64,000 nucleotides of DNA from Nannocystis exedens (GTDB lineage Bacteria; Myxococcota_A; Polyangia; Nannocystales; Nannocystaceae): contig NZ_NETK01000001.1 of the NCBI RefSeq assembly GCF_002343915.1, forward strand, positions 3,110,001 to 3,174,000, read 5' to 3'. A program made the translations under genes and the position numbers. Below, one piece after another: positions 16,938-25,592 of this stretch. Numbering within the stretch: the first letter of the stretch is position 1; each line of letters starts with the position of its first letter. Below the pieces are notes generated by a model. The model was given only the letters and a program-made list of their open reading frames with translations. It made no database searches and had not been told where the DNA came from.

Positions 16938-19562
16938 ATGTTGTTGTTGATTCTGCAGAGTCTCATCACGCTCTCGAAGTTGAATGCAACCGATGTCCCG
17001 TCGGCGGCTCCGGCCTTTGCGATGGACTGTCCGAGCCTTGACTGCGCCGTCCGTCGCGCGCCTGGCAGGGTCATCGCTGCCCTGATTCGGCTGCGCGATC
17101 CGTCGTGGGCCGTACCGGCGCTCGAGGCCGCGGGCATCCGCTTTCGCCGCGGTCATGACGGTCGACCGCGCCACGTCGGAACGATCTACCCCGTCGACGC
17201 TCCGGCGAACGCGCTCGCCATGCTCACGGCGATGGGATGGGAGGTCCAGGTCGGCGCGCCGGACGTCGGTGCGCCCACGCATACCACGGGCACCGAGGCG
17301 GGGACGTGGGCCGTCGAGGCGCACGGCCCGATGCCGCTCGACGGGCCCACCGGCCGCGGAATCAAGGTGATGAGCCTGGACGAGACGATCGATCTGTTCC
17401 ACCCTCACTTCTTCCGCGCTGACGGCGGGGCCCATCCGTGGATCGATGTCGACGGCGACGAAATTCTCACACCGGGCGTCGACGGGATCGACTTGAACGC
17501 CGACCTCGAGATCGAGGGGCACGAGGTGATCGCGTTGCTCGACCACGCCAACACGACCACGGGGGCCCCCGCGGACGGGGCCTTCGACCCGTCGGTCGAC
17601 TACCTCTATCTCGACCTCGACGGCAACGGTCTCCGCGACCGTGGCGTCGGGTTCGACGAGTCGACTCCGGGCTACGGCGAACCGATGTACCTGCCCGACG
17701 ACGCGAACGGCGACGGAACGATCGACGTTCACGAGCGTGTCCTCCTCCTGTCGACCTCGAAGATCGCCGCTTTTCGCCAGGGCGAGGAGGTGTGGCGCCG
17801 CGGCGTCGATCTCATCGAGATGCCCGCGTTCTCCTATAACACCGCCTGGCACGGCACCACGACGGTGGGGATCCTCGCCGGCGGGCAGGACCGCCTGTTC
17901 CGCTCGCACCGGGGGCTGGCCGGCGACGTCGACATCGTCATGGGGTCCCGGCTCACGTGGTCCGGCTGGGCGGACTACATCGAGACCTACGCGTGGGGCA
18001 TCCAGGAAGAGGCCGTCGACGTCGTGCTCCACGAGTACAACACCTACAGCGGCCACGAGCTCGACGGCTCGTTGCTTGCCGAGGCGGCGATCGACGAGTC
18101 GAGTGACGCAGGGGTTGTCCACGTGTGCACCGCGGGCAATCTCGCCGCGTCCGAGAGGCACGCGCAGACATCGGCGATGCCGGCCGCGTTCCAATTCTTG
18201 GTCCCGGCCGGTCCGCTCACGTTCTTCCGTATCACGTTGCACTGGCGTGACCCCGTCGCCGAGCTCCAATGTGTGTTGCGCAACCCTCAGGAGCAGGAGC
18301 ACGCGCTCGTCCCGAACACGGTCCAGGCGTTCGGAACGAACAACGTCGCGGTCGAACGGTTCAACAGCCTCGGCGGCACTTCCCTCCTGTTCATGGAGGT
18401 GACGTCGACGATCGCGCAGCACCCCGGCGTCGGAGCGTGGACCCTGGAGTGCACGCACGGCTCGGCGGAGCCCGTCACCGTGCACGCGTACCTCCGCGAT
18501 CCGATGACGTTCTGGGACACGTTCACGCGCTTCCTGCAGCCGGCGCCAGACCCGACGACCACGATCTGCGTCCCTGCGACCGCGAACAGCTGCGTCAGCG
18601 TTGGCGGCTACGAGTTCCAGGAGCCGTGGACGGTACCGGCCGGGGAGCTCGGCCCCTGGTCGAGTCGGGGGCCGCGCATCGACGGCGGTCGGACGATCGA
18701 CATCGCGGCGCCGCGGGACGCCTATGGGCCCGAGCCTTCGCCCGACAAGCCTGACTCCTCGGTGTACTACACCATGCCGGGCGGGACCAGTGGGGCCGCG
18801 CCGGTCGTCGTGGCCGCGGTCGCGCAGCTGCTCGAAGCCGAACCGGGGCTGACGAGCGCGCAGATCCGCGACCGTCTGCGCGCGAGCGCCGGCGTCGACG
18901 AGTTCGTCGACGTCGTCGACTTCCCGGACGACGGCTGGGGCTATGGCAAGCTCCGGGCGTACCAGGCGCTCTACGACGCGGACCCCCCGGCACGGCCCGA
19001 TTTCGTCACCCGCGGCCTCGACGTCGAATTGCAGGAGGGCGATGGGACGTGCACCGCGGTGGTGCGCGTACTCGACGTCGACTGGCCGTCGCCGACCTTC
19101 CGCTGGGACGACGACTACGACGGGACCTGGGATACGGAATTCGCGGCGACGCACGAGCGCCCGATCGTCCTCACGCCGGACGACCCGACGTACGCGGTGC
19201 GCGTGGAATTCGGGCGCGAGGGCTGGCGGGTGGGCGGCGGCGCCGTCACCGGCGAGGTCCCGGCCTCGTGCTTCATGGGCGGAGGTTCCGAGAGCAGCAG
19301 CAGCGGCGGCAGCTCCGAGACCGGCGATGTCGTGACGGGCGGGAGCAACACGAGCGGGGACGAGCCGACGGGGAGCGCCGGCACCGGCGGGGCGATGACG
19401 AGCACAGGCGCCGGCGCCAGCGACACCGCCGGCGCCAGCGACACCGCTGGCGGCAACGACGCTGTCGACGACGGTGGATGCGGCTGCACGACGACTCCGG
19501 CCTCCGCCGCCTGGTGGAGCATCGTGCTGCTGGCCCTCCGGCGACGAAGGCAGTCGGCTTGA
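16938..19562 (+). CDS. Subtilisin-like (S8) secreted protease with MYXO-CTERM tail
   Basis: An 874-residue S8 family serine protease, probably displayed on the cell surface. The likely triad is Asp148 (KVMSLDETID), His305 (WHGTTTVGILAGG) and Ser618 (GGTSGAAPVVVAAV), with the oxyanion region at CTAGNLA. A large insert of ~150 residues between Asp and His is Asp-rich (DLDGNGLRDRG, DDANGDGTIDVHE) and may bind calcium. After ~residue 690 comes a beta domain, then a Ser/Gly/Thr linker, then the MYXO-CTERM sorting signal: CGCTTT, a hydrophobic stretch and RRRR. The N-terminal hydrophobic segment serves for export. An antisense frame of 959 codons across the gene is a codon-bias shadow. Confidence 0.9.
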   Translation: MLLLILQSLITLSKLNATDVPSAAPAFAMDCPSLDCAVRRAPGRVIAALIRLRDPSWAVPALEAAGIRFRRGHDGRPRHVGTIYPVDAPANALAMLTAMGWEVQVGAPDVGAPTHTTGTEAGTWAVEAHGPMPLDGPTGRGIKVMSLDETIDLFHPHFFRADGGAHPWIDVDGDEILTPGVDGIDLNADLEIEGHEVIALLDHANTTTGAPADGAFDPSVDYLYLDLDGNGLRDRGVGFDESTPGYGEPMYLPDDANGDGTIDVHERVLLLSTSKIAAFRQGEEVWRRGVDLIEMPAFSYNTAWHGTTTVGILAGGQDRLFRSHRGLAGDVDIVMGSRLTWSGWADYIETYAWGIQEEAVDVVLHEYNTYSGHELDGSLLAEAAIDESSDAGVVHVCTAGNLAASERHAQTSAMPAAFQFLVPAGPLTFFRITLHWRDPVAELQCVLRNPQEQEHALVPNTVQAFGTNNVAVERFNSLGGTSLLFMEVTSTIAQHPGVGAWTLECTHGSAEPVTVHAYLRDPMTFWDTFTRFLQPAPDPTTTICVPATANSCVSVGGYEFQEPWTVPAGELGPWSSRGPRIDGGRTIDIAAPRDAYGPEPSPDKPDSSVYYTMPGGTSGAAPVVVAAVAQLLEAEPGLTSAQIRDRLRASAGVDEFVDVVDFPDDGWGYGKLRAYQALYDADPPARPDFVTRGLDVELQEGDGTCTAVVRVLDVDWPSPTFRWDDDYDGTWDTEFAATHERPIVLTPDDPTYAVRVEFGREGWRVGGGAVTGEVPASCFMGGGSESSSSGGSSETGDVVTGGSNTSGDEPTGSAGTGGAMTSTGAGASDTAGASDTAGGNDAVDDGGCGCTTTPASAAWWSIVLLALRRRRQSA

Positions 19563-20069
19563 GTGCGAGCCCCACGACGCTCCCCTATCGCTTCCCTTAT
19601 CGAAGCTCGGTGAGGGGTTGTCGTGGGGAGTCACGGCGACCGATTCCCGTCACATCCTGTGTGCTAGACCGCGCCAAACCTCGTTCTGCAAACACCAAGC
19701 GGTAGGGTTGAGCGTGGCGTCCGTCGACCTACTCCGACATGGATGCGTGAGTCCCGATATCGGGTATATCCGCCCCCCAGTCCGCGCCGCGAGAGGAGAT
19801 AGAGTTGCTCGTCCAGCGTGAGATGGTACTGAGGGTACCCCGCATTTCACGGTCGCCCTTCCACTGGACCGAGCTTGCCGGCGCGAGGTCGCGGGAGCGG
19901 CTCGCCGCATGACCGAGCCGAAGCAGCTCGCCGCGCCGCCATCGCTCGACCGCTTCATCGTCGCTGGCCTCGGTGGTCTCGCCCTCTACTCGCGGGCAGA
20001 CGCGTGAGGTCGTCGCCGTGGCGCCGCGCGCCGCGCGTCTCGACCGAGTCCGCGCTGCGGACGGCCCCA
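19563..20069. other. Intergenic stretch, no supported gene
   Basis: Between the protease and the next minus-strand gene. A short plus-strand frame near 19909 (MTEPKQLAAPPSLDRF, then IVAGLGGLALYSRADA) looks protein-like but is only ~32 codons; it may be a relic. Confidence 0.35.
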
Positions 20070-20486
20070 TCATTCACGCCGTGGGATCGAGCCTCGGGCT
20101 CGTCTTGGCCTCGCACTCGCGCGAAACTCGGCCACGATGCGGCGAAAGGCCTCGTGCGCGCTCACCCGGAAGCGCCGCCACGATTCGAGGTCGATCCCCA
20201 TCACCGTGTACTCTGGCGACGGGGTCCAGAGGTCGCAGCCGATCTCTTCGCCGGGCTCGAGGTCGCAGCAGAAGGCCTGCGCGGCAGCGACGTTGTCCGG
20301 CGTCACGAGCACGTACTCGAAGATCGAGAACTGCTCGGCGTCGTCGTCGTACTCGATCCTCATCGCGCGTCCGGCCAGCGAGTCGGCGGCGCAGGCCTGC
20401 AGCGCGGCCAGCAGCTGCGCTCGCAACGCAATGAGGTCCTCGCCAGCGATTCCCTTGAGCTGTATTTCGAGGCGGTCGAGATCCAC
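20070..20486 (-). CDS. Hypothetical acidic cytoplasmic protein
   Basis: A 138-residue protein from GTG 20486. Predicted soluble, alpha/beta, with no signal peptide: LDRLEIQLKGIAGEDLIALR, then IEYDDDAEQFSIFEYVLV, a central Cys pair (FCCDLEPGEEIGCDLW) and a basic tail. Earlier in-frame codons up to 20564 encode a low-complexity leader, so the GTG start is preferred. No family recognised. Upstream sequence is decayed, so this may be the survivor of a rearranged locus. Confidence 0.5.
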   Translation of the reverse strand: MDLDRLEIQLKGIAGEDLIALRAQLLAALQACAADSLAGRAMRIEYDDDAEQFSIFEYVLVTPDNVAAAQAFCCDLEPGEEIGCDLWTPSPEYTVMGIDLESWRRFRVSAHEAFRRIVAEFRASARPRRARGSIPRRE

Positions 20487-21078
20487 GCGCGCAGTGTGGC
20501 CGGACGGGCGCGCGGTCGTCAACGACGACGTGGCGCCAGGCGGCCTCGATGTGGCCGCCGGCATGGCCGCCCTCCGGACGTCGCGGCGATCGGGTGGTGG
20601 GCGAGCAGCACGTCCAGCGGGCCCGCGGAGCGCCTGATCCCCCGCCTGCGGCGCTGATCGCTGGCACGGCGGCCAGGGCGAGGACGTCCACCTCGGCGAG
20701 CGACGCGAGCCCTGGAATCACCGCGAACACAACGCCCCCCGTAAGCCCGCGCACCATCCTGGCGCACCGCCGATCTCGAAGATCTCATGGGGTTACGGGG
20801 GAGCCCTCGGCGACCGCCGTTGCCATGGCGTTACCATGGCGGGGGTGAACGGGGGGCGAGCGGTGGCCTGGTCGCCGCCCCCAGGGCCCCAGCCTCGACC
20901 GATTTCGCGACGACGGAGTGAAGAAAGCAGCGAGCCATGACGCCCAGAGCGACCCATTGCCGGATATACTGGCATCCCATAAGCAAAAACAAGTGCCAAA
21001 AATTCACTGCGCGATTCACCTCCATCTCGTCAGCATGTTGTAGCGGGTGACGAATCGGGTCAGTCTGGATCAAATTTA
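20487..21078. other. Decayed or non-coding sequence beside IS630
   Basis: Minus-strand pieces such as GVVFAVIPGLASLAEVDVLA and GPLDVLLAHHPIA look like bits of a broken gene in different frames, but I cannot name it. Ends at the TA target of the IS630 element. Confidence 0.35.
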
Positions 21079-21753
21079 GTGCTCCGACCGCGACGTAGTG
21101 ATCTGGTCGAGTTTGAACATCGCTCGGGCTTGCTCCTTGGTGAACCGCCAAGTGATCTTCCGCCGGCGCCGGTGGGCGTCCTTGTTCCACAAGGACGTGC
21201 GACGGCGCAGTTCGGTGAGAGAGCCGATCCGGAGACGTCCAAGGCATTCACGTGACCATAAGCTCGCCTCGTTCTCAGCAGGGTTGAGCCAACTCCCGTG
21301 CTTGGGAGTATAGTGCACGGTAAAGCGGCTCCATAGCTCGCGCCCCGCATCATCGCCGAAGGCCATGCACAACGAGTTCTGGCGGTGGGTATTGAGGTTG
21401 TCCATGACGAGGTGAATCGTCCGCGCCGAACGATATCGTTGGGCTATCTTGCGGAGAGCCCGAGCGAACTGCTTCGCCGTGCGGTTGGGCGTCGCGTAGG
21501 TCAGGTGGCGTCCTGCCTTGGGCTCGACGATGCAGAAGACATTTGCGGTTCCGCGCCGCACGTATTCATAGTCCTGGCGAGCCATGCGGCCAGGTGAGGC
21601 TGGCCGGCCAGGTCGAGCGGGGTCTCGAAGTACGACCGGTCGTTCATCCAGGGCGACGACCGGCTCCGACGCGTCGGCTGGTTGCGCCAGGGTGTCGAGG
21701 ACGTCGTCCATCCGTGCGACGTACTCCTCGTCGATCTGGGGAACGCACCACAT
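21076..21753 (-). CDS. IS630 transposase, catalytic part (second frame)
   Basis: C-terminal ~225 residues of an IS630-family (Tc1/mariner superfamily) transposase with the DDE triad: VVALDERPVV (Asp), HLVMDNLNTH (Asp) and SWLNPAENEASL (Glu). HYTPKHGSWLNPAE is the family hallmark. It lies in a different frame from its N-terminal part (21644-22216); the switch lies at a run of seven A residues on the coding strand (21753-21759). Its stop TAA uses the TA of the target duplication. The product cuts at both element ends and inserts at TA. Confidence 0.85.
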   Translation of the reverse strand: MWCVPQIDEEYVARMDDVLDTLAQPADASEPVVALDERPVVLRDPARPGRPASPGRMARQDYEYVRRGTANVFCIVEPKAGRHLTYATPNRTAKQFARALRKIAQRYRSARTIHLVMDNLNTHRQNSLCMAFGDDAGRELWSRFTVHYTPKHGSWLNPAENEASLWSRECLGRLRIGSLTELRRRTSLWNKDAHRRRRKITWRFTKEQARAMFKLDQITTSRSEH

Positions 21754-22293
21754 TTTTTTCCCGCCACGGCTTGAGCGCGTGGTTCTTCAACAACACCCGG
21801 ATCGTCTCCCGGCCGACTTGCTCGACGAGCTTGCGTTTCATGCACTCCTCGACGATGAGCATGATTGTCCACCGAGCGCGTCCTTCGGGAGGTGGCCCGC
21901 AGACCATGGCGACGATCGCCGCTTCTTGCCGAGCGTCGAGCTTCCGCGGCGGGATCGGCCGCTTCGCGTCCTTGAGCGCGACTTCGACGCCCGCGGCGAG
22001 ATACCGCTCTCCAACCCGCCGAACGGATGGGACCGCCGATCCAACCGCTGCCGCCGTCGCCGCCAGCGACTTCCCCTCGTCCAACATCTGCAGCATGCGT
22101 ATTCGCTTCCAGGTCCGCTCCGTTTGCCGCTCCCGGGCCTTTCGCCGCAGGAGCTCTCGATCCTCGTCCTTGAGCTTGAGTCCGGGGAACCGGGGTCGTG
22201 GCTTCTTCCGCCTCATGGCACCCGTAGATCAGAATCTCGGACAGAGCGCAAATTCGCGCAAGGTTTTTGATCGCTACGCTACGGTCGGAGCAC
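21079..22293 (-). mobile_element. IS630-family insertion sequence, complete, ~1.2 kb
   Basis: Both ends are readable: left GTGCTCCGACCGCGACGTAG and right complement GTGCTCCGACCGTAGCGTAG, 17 of 20 identical. TA flanks both sides (21077-21078 and 22294-22295), as expected for IS630 insertion at TA. It holds two overlapping frames for one transposase. It lies between genes and interrupts no recognisable frame. Confidence 0.88.
21644..22216 (-). CDS. IS630 transposase, N-terminal DNA-binding part (first frame)
   Basis: N-terminal half of the IS630 transposase from ATG 22216. The first ~30 residues are very basic, then a helix-turn-helix (MLDEGKSLAATAAAVGSAVP) and a winged linker up to RETIRVLLKNHALKPWREK. 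After this point (~21757) the true protein continues in the other frame; the last ~40 codons here are spurious. Fusion needs loss of one A or a +1 shift at the A7 run. Some IS630 elements are known to use such slippage; alternatively the copy is a frameshift mutant. Confidence 0.75.
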   Translation of the reverse strand: MRRKKPRPRFPGLKLKDEDRELLRRKARERQTERTWKRIRMLQMLDEGKSLAATAAAVGSAVPSVRRVGERYLAAGVEVALKDAKRPIPPRKLDARQEAAIVAMVCGPPPEGRARWTIMLIVEECMKRKLVEQVGRETIRVLLKNHALKPWREKNVVRSPDRRGVRRTDGRRPRHPGATSRRVGAGRRPG

Positions 22294-22322
22294 TAGGTTG
22301 CCGGCGGCCGCGGCTCGCTGCG

Positions 22323-24298
22323 CTACAGGCCGTAGTCGTCGTCGACCCCGTGCAAGCTCCCAAGGGTGATGAGGTTCGTGAGCTTGGCCCCGGCTCCCAG
22401 CTTCATGGTGGCACTGTTGACGATGCTGTCCCACGTGAAGACCGGGATCCCGATCGCCGACTTGGCGTATACGAAGATGTCGATCATCTCGGTGAGCGAC
22501 AGCCGGTCCTGGCCCGAGCTGTGGAGGTTCCACAGGAAGCGCATGAAGTCGAGCTCGACGGCGGTGGCGTCTCCGCCCGTGGCCGGCGGCGTGCATTGAT
22601 GATCGCGGTAGCCGTAGGCGAAGCCGCAGTTCAGGGCCAGCGGCGGCTGGATCACGCCGAGGGACTCCGTCGCGAACTGCTTGTAATATACGAACGTGCA
22701 GCCAACCCCGTCGCGTTCGTTGTAGAGCCGGGCGGCGAAGAAGTGGGCGAATCCCTCCTTGTATCCCGCGCCGTACAGCTCCCGAGACTGCATGCAATGG
22801 GTCTGGTTCGAGGTCGTCACGTGATCGCACCGGCAGAGCGGCTCCGCGGGATCGTCTCCGCCGTCGTACTCGTCCCCGAGCGGGCTGTAGCCCTTCCACT
22901 CGAGGAGGTGGCCGTGCTCCTGGGCAACGACGAACTTGGACATCGCGTCGGAGGGCTGGGTGTCGCTGTAGGTGCCGAGGTACACCTCGTGCGCCGCGGG
23001 CGCCGCGCATGAATCGGTCGGAGCGAGCGAGTCGCAGCCCTTGTTGACGTAAATCGTGTTCGTGACGCCGTCGAGGAGGTGTTCGGTCTGCGAGAAGATG
23101 CGGGCGTTGACCGCCGCGACGTTCATCGCGTGGTCCCACGTGGTGGGCGTCAGGTGCAGCGTGCCGCTCCCGAACACGAGGAAGGTCCGCGCCCACCCGA
23201 CGAGGTAGTCGCCTTCGCCGCTGTGCAGCATCACCTCATGCATGGCGGGCGCGTCGGCGCCGATGTCCCGCGACAGGCGGCTCTGCACCACAAGCGAGTA
23301 GGTACCGGACTGGAGCAGCTTGGTCGGGGCGCATCCAGACGCATCGAGCCAGCCGCTCCACAGCGCGGTCTGATCCTGCTTCAGGGTGGCGTACAAATAC
23401 GAGGCCGGCACGGGCTGGGTGGCGGGGTAGTCATCCGGCCCCGGCGGCAGCGCGTCGACGTCCTCGCCGAACCCCGCGTCCTGGTAGATGGCGTTGAGCG
23501 TGAAGCAGACCTTCACCGAATAGGGGCCCGAGCGTGGGCTCGTCTCGGACGGCAGGTCGGGAGCGCGGAGCGAGCGCGCGGGATCGACCGGGTCCAGGAT
23601 CGTTGCGCCGCCGCCGAGGCGGAAGCCGTCGCCGCCTTGCGGCGGCAGCTCCTGCAGGTCGACGAGAGCCTGGCCGTCGAAGACCCGCCCGCGCAGCGCC
23701 ATGAGCTCGTCGGCGGGTATCTTCGCGGCGCGGGCGCTGGCCGCCGTCGGCGAGTACGTCTTCACGACGTCGTAGGTCGCCTCGTGTTCGGCGTACACCG
23801 GCGGGGACACCGAGGTGATCGTCCCGTCGGGACCCTCGACGGCCGCCGAGGCGTATAGGCTCGAGAGGGTACCGACGCTCTGGATCGGCATGTCCGCGGC
23901 GGCGACCCGGAACGTCCGGCTCGATCTCGCCGCCAGCGTGAACTTGCCGTCTCTCAGGCCGTCGATCCGTCGGCTGGCCACGCGGCCGTCGAGGCCGCGC
24001 CCCGACAGAGACACCGAGATCTGCGCGTCGTCGTCGCGGAACTCTCGACCGTCACGCTCAGCGCGGCGAGCGAGCACTCGTCCACCGCGCAGCCGGGCTC
24101 GATGCGAACGACGAGGCCCCCGGGCGGCGCGCTGCTCTCGCTCCGCGCGTTGGCTTCGTCGGGCTGCGGTTGTTCTGCGAATTCCTGCTCCGCGTCGTCG
24201 CGCGGCGGCGCGTCGTCCAGGCAGCCGGCGAGCGAGAGGCAAGCCGCGCTCGCCAGACGGAGCATCCGAAGGTGGGTCGGGGTGCGGTTCGATTGCAT
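22323..24298 (-). pseudogene. Secreted zincin-like lipoprotein gene with one frameshift
   Basis: A ~658-residue lipoprotein if one missing base near 24035 is restored. The start is ATG 24298 with AGGAG 9 bases upstream; the signal peptide ends LAGCLDD. The first ~85 residues are in one frame, then from DDDAQISVSL the next frame runs to 22323. The C-terminal half looks like a metalloprotease fold: FVVAQEHGHLLEW (an HExxH-like motif whose first His is Gln) and ~60 residues later GYKEGFAHFF, the usual place of the third ligand. Several Cys pairs suggest disulfides. The Gln substitution questions zinc binding; it may be a non-catalytic relative. The frameshift may be real or a base-calling error. 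Confidence 0.6.
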
Positions 24299-24691
24299 AG
24301 TGTTCATCTCCTGTTCCATCGAGGGCGAAGCTCCCGAGGATGGGAGCGCACACGGACGTGGACGGCGCGGTGCATGGGCAGGTGGCCGTCTTCGCTAGCA
24401 TCGTCACGCCAGCAAGTCTCGTGCCGTGCAGTCGGTCGGGCCGCTCCCACGCGCGGCGGCGCGGAGCGGCCGTTTCTCCAGATCATGCGCTGCGTCGCCG
24501 CCCGGGTGCCACATGAGACAGTCGGGACTGTCGCAGGGGACACGCGCGGACGGCCGGGGGCGCGGGCAGGTTTCTTTGGCGCGCGGTGGACGACGACGTC
24601 GAGGCAGTGACGAGGTGCAGATCTTGGGCTGGGTCCCCCGGAGCTTTGGCGGCATCCCAATCACCGTGACGCCCGTGGGAGGTCGCTCGAC
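24299..24691. other. Intergenic stretch, nothing assigned
   Basis: Upstream region of the zincin-like lipoprotein gene and of the sigma-factor fragment. No supported gene or repeat seen. Confidence 0.35.
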
Positions 24692-24790
24692 ATGATCACG
24701 ATGGAGATGCGCGGCGCGTGGCGCGAGCTCGAGCGCAAGCTCCGTCCGTTCGTCGCTCGACGCGTCGCCGAGGCCGACGCCGAAGATGTT
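24692..24790 (+). pseudogene. N-terminal fragment of an ECF (SigZ-like) sigma factor
   Basis: Reads MEMRGAWRELERKLRPF, then VARRVAEADAEDV, the start of region 2 of an ECF sigma factor. GGGAGG lies upstream. Similarity stops abruptly at ~24790, where another protein fragment in a different frame begins, so the gene is truncated by a deletion or rearrangement. Confidence 0.6.
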
Positions 24791-24794
24791 TCTC

Positions 24795-25191
24795 CATCGT
24801 CGCCCACTGGCTCGATCCGCAGGGGACCGACCCGGGAGCCATCGCCCGCAGCGACTTCTTGCGGCCCAGGTTCCGCCGCGATCGCTTGCTCGCGGACATC
24901 GTCGGCGTGCGCCTGGGCGTCGATCCCGCTGCGCGCCAGACCATCGTCGACGGCCTGCTCGCGTTCGGCCATGAAGCCCGGGGCGCGGGTGACGTGCTGA
25001 CGGGAGCGGGGCTCGAGATCTCGCTCGAGCCGGGGAGTGGCCCGACCCGGCTGCTCGCGGTCACGTTTCGTCTCACTCGCGCTGCGAGCTGCGACCTCGT
25101 CCTCGGCACCGCGCACCTGCAATGCACGGGGGACCCTGCCGAGCTCCGTCTCGGCGCGGTCAAGCCCGCTTCGCGTGGAGCGGTCCCTTGA
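24795..25191 (+). pseudogene. C-terminal fragment of an unknown cytoplasmic protein
   Basis: About 130 residues, protein-like and soluble (VAHWLDPQGTDPGAIARSDF, LEISLEPGSGPTRLLAVTF), ending at TGA 25189-25191. It has no start and is joined to the sigma-factor fragment out of frame. It would be the tail of a small conserved protein I cannot name. Confidence 0.4.
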
Positions 25192-25351
25192 CGACGAATC
25201 GGACGGGGAGCAAAGCGGCCTGAACAATCGCGCCCAGGCTGCGCCTGCTCGAAGCGATCACACGGGTGTTGTCGCCGGTCAGGATCCGCGTGAATCCGCC
25301 GACGGAATTCGACCGGTGAGATGCGCGAACGCGTAGGCGGCCCGCCAGCGT

Positions 25352-25435
25352 GCCGGAGTGCTCGGAGGGGTCAAGGGTGCGCTCCCTTCGGTCGCCGGCC
25401 TACGGCCGCCCTTGACCCCTCCTGCGCGCTCCGGC
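25352..25435. repeat. Hairpin element with GTCAAGGG/CCCTTGAC ends (84 bp)
   Basis: Arms 25352-25377 and 25409-25435 pair over ~26 bp with few mismatches; the innermost 14 bp (GGAGGGGTCAAGGG) are perfect. A second inverted repeat (GGCCGTAGGCCGG complement) fills the centre, so the RNA would fold into a branched hairpin. Same GTCAAGGG ends as 14809-14867. The rest of 25192-25592 holds no supported gene. Confidence 0.6.
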
Positions 25436-25592
25436 CAGTGGCACCAATGGCCTCTCCCCGAAATCAGGTGTTCCGTCTGCTGAACACCTGTAACCCTGAT
25501 GCGTCACTCAAGGGCAACGGTCGGGGTTATCCAGGCCGAATTCAGGCATTGACGGCCATTTCGTCCCGAGAACGCGCATCTCGCCGGCGGAT

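Noticed and set aside
16755..19634. A 959-codon open frame antisense to the subtilase gene
   Set aside because: Composition is Arg/Val/Gly-rich without domains; it is the complement of a strongly biased gene. The plus strand has a full catalytic triad and sorting signal.
19909..20007. Short plus-strand peptide IVAGLGGLALYSRADA
   Set aside because: About 32 codons, no partner or ribosome binding site; perhaps a relic, not annotated as a gene.
24404..24664. Minus-strand 86-codon frame with basic composition
   Set aside because: No motif and no start signal; intergenic noise in GC-rich DNA.
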